DNA of 28,144 nucleotides from CAYPIE01 sp964410665. Its GTDB lineage: Bacteria > Planctomycetota > Planctomycetia > Gemmatales > Gemmataceae. Below are positions 24,801 through 28,144 of the stretch, one piece after another. Position 1 is the first letter of the stretch, and each line of letters begins with the position of its first letter. Where the stretch lies: contig CAYPIE010000075.1 in assembly GCA_964410665.1 (NCBI GenBank), forward strand, positions 1 through 28,144, written 5' to 3'. The notes beneath the pieces are model-generated. The model ran no database searches. It saw only the letters and a program-made list of their open reading frames with translations, and had not been told where the DNA came from. A program made the position numbers and the translations under genes.

Positions 24801-25165
24801 TCAGCCCAGACGGTCGACTTGTCGCATTTGCCGTCGCCGTCCGTGTCCTCGAGGATGCGGATGCGGTCGCGGGGCATCTTGCCTTTGGGGGTGCGCTTGG
24901 GATATTCGAAGCACTCGACGACCCAGAGGCGGCCCTTGGCGTCGACGGTGAAGGCGATCGGGTTGACCAGGTCGGGTTCACCGGCGAACAGGTGGATGTC
25001 AAAGCCGTCGGCGATCTGGAAGCGACGAACCGTCTCCTCAGGGCTCAGGTACGGCTGGCCGGAGGGCTTGGTGTTATCAAAGCCGAACTGCCGCTGGGCA
25101 CGGGCCGGCAGGCTGGTTAGCAGGCAGCCCAGGCCCAACAGAAATAGCGTACGCAGCGAAACCAT
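21821..25165 (-). CDS. Secreted PVC-type haem-binding CxxCH protein with beta-propeller and HEAT repeats
   Basis: A 1114-aa protein of a type abundant in planctomycetes and verrucomicrobia. A signal peptide covers about residues 1-23 (RTLFLLGLGCLLTSLPARA). Residues about 45-410 resemble a membrane-bound dehydrogenase-type propeller, with Ca-loop-like DTDGDGKCD and DTNSDGKCD and with FTVDAKGRLWVVE. Residues about 430-800 are Ala/Leu-rich helical repeats of HEAT type. Near 858-990 lies a cytochrome c-like domain with HCGKCHQF (Cys872, Cys875, His876) and KSVMPEGLG (probable Met ligand). A beta domain ends the protein. These proteins are thought to act in the periplasm in oxidation of carbohydrates, with the haem passing electrons, but few are characterised. 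The ATG is preceded by GAGGTGG. It looks like a single-gene unit with a hairpin after it. Confidence 0.93.
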   Translation of the reverse strand: MVSLRTLFLLGLGCLLTSLPARAQRQFGFDNTKPSGQPYLSPEETVRRFQIADGFDIHLFAGEPDLVNPIAFTVDAKGRLWVVECFEYPKRTPKGKMPRDRIRILEDTDGDGKCDKSTVWAEGKDFPVRFDLASGIEVGHGGVFLGAPPYLWFLEDTNSDGKCDRHEILLEGFGSQDTHETLNTFQWGPDGHLYGLHGVFTQSVVKPAGGDGEVTRMNAAVWRYDVKTRQFEVFAEGTSNPWGMDFRNSDGQTILCCCVIPHLFHMSPGGIYKRQAGGSINPFAYSYLNEICDHTFHKESGWAHAGLVSLDTPFMPKEFRSSVIFGSIHGCSIKQNVLTPRGSTYLAERADDFLVSGDKNFRPINLKWGPGGCLYLSDWHDQNPCHQARPESWDYERGRIYVIRPKGQKPVKAQDLTHFSGQQLADALVTGDPYARRTALRLLAERGPEVSDAVRKQLQNLFTLPSADTPDRLAGLWGLQAAGGAEALAALQQGLLEESPVLRSWAVRFIGEHPAGSEEAWLKRLTDLAGKDPAPMVRRELASAALRLANQADLLPVLHNLMQRKEDKDDPVIPQLVWLGYEQELAAAGRDELDWMATNAPGNPLITGYMVPRTMRRLVATGKPEDLAACLAFIGRVTDTEVRKQALGGLVVALENRQLDAPAEWRTVRKALAQETDADIRRALSRLAVNFRDAQAIRRAIAALKNSDTSLSAKRDAITDLALVHPAEALPVLKKLIANGKAPLPLRIAAVQALSGYEQPKLAKDILKHWKAYPSELRNATILVLASRKPWAQQLLEAIAAEQVARTDLTDNAVLRMRAFRDKDLNAQVEKTWGRIRETPEQLLAVIAKMRTKLDEAPGSFARGKKIFQQHCGKCHQFDSAGHQVGPQLDGAERSIEYMLANVLDPNRVIGRPYFVRTLALLNGRIETGLLVEETDQYIKLKGENAVVKTFPRDDIDEVIVNEKSVMPEGLGYSMTTQDFRDLIRYAMAHPYLTHVNVEVNSADGKSKRLEPKVGVRGRIPLPTLADGSHRAILKTEVTAPKAMTTRLLIEGKRPAQVRVNDVVYPGSKLIDGGVNVQLQQGTNRLRLVVVYDKPAGVALRLLDSDRVLRQQDW

Positions 25166-25240
25166 GCGACCACCTCGGGAGAGAAAGGGATTGCGGGCAG
25201 GATAATCGACCGTCGATGGTAGTGCAGGCTCAGCGGAATC

Positions 25241-25717
25241 TCAAGCAGATCCGTTGCCGGCCTCGGCAATCAGCTTTTCGTGAATACTTTGCCACACCTC
25301 GTTGATGATCTTGGTCGCGGTGGCCTGCAAGAGGGGTTTGGGAACCATCTTGAGGAGGCCGGTCAGGCTGGTGATGTCGCCGATCCAGTGCACGTTGGTG
25401 CCACTTTCGTGGGGCGAAAACTGGAGCAGCGACTCGACGGTGCTGGTGGCGCCGATGCCCTTGCTGTGGATGGAGACGCGAACCTGTTCGGGGGCTTTGC
25501 GTTCGACGATGTCCAACCAGACGTCGAGGCTGCCGGAGAGGAAGGACAGCTTGGGCTTGAGCTTCCAGGCGGCTCGGTCGGGGGTGGACTCGGTCTGGGT
25601 ATCCACATCCTGGAGGCAGGAGAGCAGAAAACTGGCGTCGCTGAGTTTGGGAAACAATTGCTCAGGAGCCTGGGGGAAGGTCTGGTCGCCTTCAAAGTGG
25701 ATGATCGAGGTGCTCAT
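25241..25717 (-). CDS. SRPBCC/CoxG-like lipid- or ligand-binding protein
   Basis: A 158-aa protein resembling the CoxG (carbon monoxide dehydrogenase subunit G) branch of the START/SRPBCC fold. Support comes from the opening HFEGDQTFPQAPEQLFPKLSDASFLLSCLQDVD, which aligns with the CoxG pattern of a strand, then helices with P..VW..L.D...L..CIPG. Further support is the alternating strands SLDVWLDIVE and GTNVHWIGDIT and the closing amphipathic helix. Members bind hydrophobic ligands, and CoxG anchors CO dehydrogenase at the membrane. No molybdenum hydroxylase gene is nearby, so a CODH role is unlikely. The start has AGGA 7 nt upstream. It lies 69 nt after the prolyl oligopeptidase gene with a hairpin between them. 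Function unknown. Confidence 0.7.
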   Translation of the reverse strand: MSTSIIHFEGDQTFPQAPEQLFPKLSDASFLLSCLQDVDTQTESTPDRAAWKLKPKLSFLSGSLDVWLDIVERKAPEQVRVSIHSKGIGATSTVESLLQFSPHESGTNVHWIGDITSLTGLLKMVPKPLLQATATKIINEVWQSIHEKLIAEAGNGSA

Positions 25718-25742
25718 AACTGGTCCTGAACCAGGTGGGAAG

Positions 25743-25757
25743 CCCAGGCAGCCTGGG
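25743..25757 (-). terminator. Small GC hairpin after the prolyl oligopeptidase gene
   Basis: CCCAGG (25743-25748) and CCTGGG (25752-25757) form a perfect 6-bp stem with a 3-nt loop, extendable by G/C with a bulge. It lies about 30 nt after the oligopeptidase stop and about 25 nt before the next start. No T-tract follows. Confidence 0.4.
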
Positions 25758-25786
25758 GGCCGCCTGGGTCATGGATGGTACACCAT

Positions 25787-27931
25787 TCACTCGCGGAGCT
25801 CGGGCTTCATGCCAAGGTTTCTGACCAGGAAGGCCCACTGGTCGGTGACCTCATCGATCACCTTGCTGGTTGGTTTTCCAGCACCGTGCCCGGCCCGGGT
25901 TTCGATGCGGGCCAGCACGGGATTGTCACCGGCGTGGCAGTACTGCAGCTTGGCAGTGAATTTGAAACTATGCCCAGGGACCACGCGATCATCGGTATCG
26001 GCGGTGGTTACCAGCGTGGCCGGGTACTTGATTCCCGGCTTGAGATTATGATATGGCGAGTAGCCATAGAGTGCTTTGAACTCATCGGGATGGTCCGAGG
26101 AGCCATAATCATCGACCCAAAAGCGGCCCGCGGTAAATTTCTGGAAGCGAAGCATATCCATGACTCCAACGGCCGGTAGACACGCGGCATACAGGTCCGG
26201 CCGCTGAGTTATACAGGCACCGACCAGTAAGCCGCCGTTGCTGCCGCCTTGGATGGCCAGCTTGCTCGGTTGGGTGTAGCCGTTGTCGATTAACCATTCG
26301 GCCGCGGCGATAAAATCATCGAAGACGTTTTGCTTTTGCAGCTTGGTGCCGGCCTTATGCCAGTCCTTGCCATACTCGCCGCCGCCGCGCAGATTGGCCA
26401 TGGCGAAGACTCCACCCATCTCCAGCCAGCCGACGCGGCTAATCGAAAAACTCGGCGTCAGCGGGATGTTGAAGCCGCCGTAGCCATAGAGGAGCACCGG
26501 GTGGTTGCCATCGAGCTTGAGGTCCTTGCGGGCGGTGATAAACAGGGGCACCTTGGTGCCGTCGCGGGAGGTGGCGAAGACCTGCTTGACCTCGTAGCGA
26601 CTCGGGTCGAAGGCAACTTCGGCCTGGCGGTACAGGCTGCTCTTGCCGGTAATCACATCGTAGCGATAGATGCTCGGTGGTGTGGCAAAGCTTGAGAAGG
26701 TGTAGAAGGTCTCGGTGTCGGTCCGCTTGCCGCTGAAGCCGCCTGCGGTGCCGATCCCAGGCAGCTCAACCTCGCGGACGAAGCTGCCATCCATGGCATA
26801 CAGCTTGACCTGGGACTTGGCGTCCTGGAGGTAGTCGCAGACGAACAGGTTGCCGACGATGCCCACGCTGACCAAATTCTCCTTGGCCTCGGGAATGATT
26901 TCTTGCCAGTTATCCGGGGCCGGTTCGCGTGTATCGATGGCGATCACCCGGCCGTTGGGGGCATTCAGGTCGGTGCGGAAGTAGAACACGGGCCCATCGT
27001 TGCCGACAAAGGTATAATCGTTTTCGAAGTTCTCGATTAAATCGATGGGCAGCCCATAGGGTTCGCTGAGATCCTTGAAGGTGATCCGGTAACGGTCATC
27101 GGTTCCCTTCCAAGTGGTGATGATCAAATAGTGGCCGTCCTCGGTGACACTGGTCTGGAAGCCCCATTCCGCTTGATCGGGGCGGTGGTAGACCAAGACA
27201 TCGTCCCGCTGCGGGGTGCCGATCCGGTGATACATCACCTTCATATTTTTGTTGAGCGATTGAAACTCTTCCCCTTCTTTCGGTTCGGGATAGCGGCCGT
27301 AAAAAAAGCCCTTGCCGTCGGGGGTCCAGCTGGCGCTGGAGAACTTGGTCCATTTCAGTTCATCCGCCAGCGGTTCGCCGGAGGCAACATCCAACACTTT
27401 CCAAGTTCGCCAATCGGAGCCGGCCTCGGCTACGGCATAGGCGAGATATTTGGCGTCGTCGCTGATGGCGATGCCGGCGAGGGCGACCGTGCCATCTTTG
27501 GACCACTGGTTGGGATCGAGCAGGACACGCGGCTCGGCAGGCAGCGATTCCATGGTGTACAGGACGGACTGGTTCTGGAGCCCGTCATTTTTCGAGAAGA
27601 AGTAGCGGCCGCCGACTTTCCGCGGTGCAGAGAATTTTTCGTAGTCCCATAGCTTGGTCAACAGCTTGCGGATGGCGTCGCGGTGAGGGATATCCTCGAG
27701 GTAGGCGTTAGTAATCTGGTTTTGCGCCTCGACCCAGGCGCGGACCTCGCTGGAGGTGCGGACATCGTCCTCGAGCCAGCGATACGGATCGGCGACCTGA
27801 GTGCCGTGATAATCATCGACGACGTCGCCGCGACGGGTCTCGGGATATTTGAGGTCATCGGCACGCAGGCTGGCAGCACTCATGAACAGGCAACTCACGA
27901 ACAGGCTGGAGGATGCGAGGATCCATTGCAT
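25787..27931 (-). CDS. Secreted prolyl oligopeptidase, peptidase family S9A
   Basis: A 714-aa serine peptidase. The start is the ATG at 27931, giving a signal peptide (MQWILASSSLFVSCLFMS, then AASLRA); upstream in-frame ATGs lack this. The N-terminal segment has the family's YPETRRGDVVDDYHGTQVADPYRWLED. A seven-bladed propeller follows at about 70-430, then the alpha/beta hydrolase domain at about 440-714. The catalytic Ser is in GGSNGG (Ser564), the Asp in DTDDRVVPGHS (Asp647) and the His in TRAGHGAGKP (His682), matching the order and spacing of prolyl endopeptidases. The enzyme cleaves short peptides after proline and probably acts in the periplasm on imported or damaged peptides. AAGGAG lies 9 nt before the ATG and a promoter candidate lies upstream. 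It appears to be transcribed alone or with the small SRPBCC gene. Confidence 0.95.
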   Translation of the reverse strand: MQWILASSSLFVSCLFMSAASLRADDLKYPETRRGDVVDDYHGTQVADPYRWLEDDVRTSSEVRAWVEAQNQITNAYLEDIPHRDAIRKLLTKLWDYEKFSAPRKVGGRYFFSKNDGLQNQSVLYTMESLPAEPRVLLDPNQWSKDGTVALAGIAISDDAKYLAYAVAEAGSDWRTWKVLDVASGEPLADELKWTKFSSASWTPDGKGFFYGRYPEPKEGEEFQSLNKNMKVMYHRIGTPQRDDVLVYHRPDQAEWGFQTSVTEDGHYLIITTWKGTDDRYRITFKDLSEPYGLPIDLIENFENDYTFVGNDGPVFYFRTDLNAPNGRVIAIDTREPAPDNWQEIIPEAKENLVSVGIVGNLFVCDYLQDAKSQVKLYAMDGSFVREVELPGIGTAGGFSGKRTDTETFYTFSSFATPPSIYRYDVITGKSSLYRQAEVAFDPSRYEVKQVFATSRDGTKVPLFITARKDLKLDGNHPVLLYGYGGFNIPLTPSFSISRVGWLEMGGVFAMANLRGGGEYGKDWHKAGTKLQKQNVFDDFIAAAEWLIDNGYTQPSKLAIQGGSNGGLLVGACITQRPDLYAACLPAVGVMDMLRFQKFTAGRFWVDDYGSSDHPDEFKALYGYSPYHNLKPGIKYPATLVTTADTDDRVVPGHSFKFTAKLQYCHAGDNPVLARIETRAGHGAGKPTSKVIDEVTDQWAFLVRNLGMKPELRE

Positions 27932-27940
27932 GAATAACAG

Positions 27941-27946
27941 CTCCTT
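27941..27946 (-). promoter_or_regulatory. Ribosome binding site of the prolyl oligopeptidase gene
   Basis: AAGGAG on the minus strand lies 9 nt before the ATG at 27931. It decides this start, which also gives the signal peptide, over an ATG 37 codons upstream. Confidence 0.7.
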
Positions 27947-27974
27947 TCCCAATAGGGAATGATCGGTTCGGTAC

Positions 27975-28002
27975 ATTGTACGCCGTGGAAGCTCGACGTC
28001 AG
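27975..28002 (-). promoter_or_regulatory. Candidate promoter of the prolyl oligopeptidase gene, with palindrome over the -10
   Basis: On the minus strand CTGACG (28002-27997) and TACAAT (27980-27975) are separated by 16 nt, a fair sigma70-type match. Transcription would start near 27968, leaving a leader of about 37 nt. The palindrome GTACA-T-TGTAC (27971-27981) covers the -10 and could be an operator. It is not experimentally supported. Confidence 0.4.
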
Positions 28003-28072
28003 CCCGAGGTTGCCGCGCGGGCCTGGTCGGTAGGAGTTGCATCGGAATGGCGGCGTGCTGGCGTGCGAAGAG

Positions 28073-28110
28073 GCCGCGGGTAGGGGGTGGGCCCCCCCGT
28101 GGCCCGCGGC
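28073..28110. other. Very GC-rich hairpin at the right edge
   Basis: GCCGCGGG (28073-28080) pairs with CCCGCGGC (28103-28110), and the loop holds GGGGG (28083-28087) facing a run of seven C (28092-28098), so a second stem can form. It lies upstream of the oligopeptidase promoter candidate. It may end a gene lying beyond the window. No gene is seen in 27932-28144. Confidence 0.5.
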
Positions 28111-28144
28111 GGCTGGGGTCGTGTTTATGTAATAGTTGGCAAGC

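Noticed and set aside
25241..25717. CoxG as evidence for carbon monoxide oxidation
   Set aside because: No molybdenum hydroxylase subunits are nearby; the SRPBCC fold alone does not imply CO dehydrogenase.

Overview
The window most likely comes from a planctomycete, possibly a Gemmatales-type genome. Four things point there: a very large secreted protein with HEAT-like repeats and a CxxCH haem motif (21821-25165) of the kind abundant in that phylum; an exported protein carrying the N-terminal LEPLESR motif (4600-7614); a DUF116-like domain fused to a polyprenyl synthetase (18433-20229); and large, loosely packed genes in GC-rich DNA. No database search was possible, so the placement rests on recognised families. 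No rRNA, tRNA, insertion sequence, CRISPR array or phage gene was seen.

Layout. (1) 1-1250: a 29-nt tandem repeat at the window edge, then a cystathionine gamma-synthase/lyase-type PLP enzyme on the minus strand. (2) 1587-17801: a glycan (surface polysaccharide or protein glycosylation) cluster. Read in the direction of transcription on the minus strand it holds a perosamine-synthase-like sugar aminotransferase, a GNAT acetyltransferase, a 906-aa protein joining DUF4214 repeats, a long helical region and a zinc-ribbon methyltransferase, three GT4 glycosyltransferases (two of them tandem paralogues), a multi-pass membrane protein with a DGQFYY motif and a C-terminal beta domain, a PQQ-type sugar dehydrogenase with FG-GAP repeats, and a GT39-like membrane glycosyltransferase. 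A methyltransferase on the opposite strand (1587-2807) ends in a domain resembling the tail of the DGQFYY protein. From the acetyltransferase to the third GT4 the genes overlap by 4-13 nt or sit 11 nt apart, so they look like a translationally coupled operon. (3) 17802-18432: a divergent intergenic region with an AT-rich island. (4) 18433-20783: the DUF116/polyprenyl synthetase fusion and a chorismate-lyase-like protein, overlapping as ATGA, which suggests a prenylated aromatic or quinone pathway. (5) 20780-27931, minus strand: an LRAT-like protein, the haem-binding giant, a CoxG/SRPBCC-like protein and a secreted S9A prolyl oligopeptidase.

How the parts may work together (inference): the aminotransferase and acetyltransferase would make an N-acylated 4-amino-sugar nucleotide. 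The GT4 enzymes would build the chain on a lipid carrier at the cytoplasmic face. The membrane glycosyltransferases would add residues from lipid-linked donors on the far side. One or both methyltransferases would modify or cap the chain. The DUF4214/helical/methyltransferase protein is the most unusual piece; its layout recalls chain-terminating methyltransferases that use a coiled coil as a length ruler.
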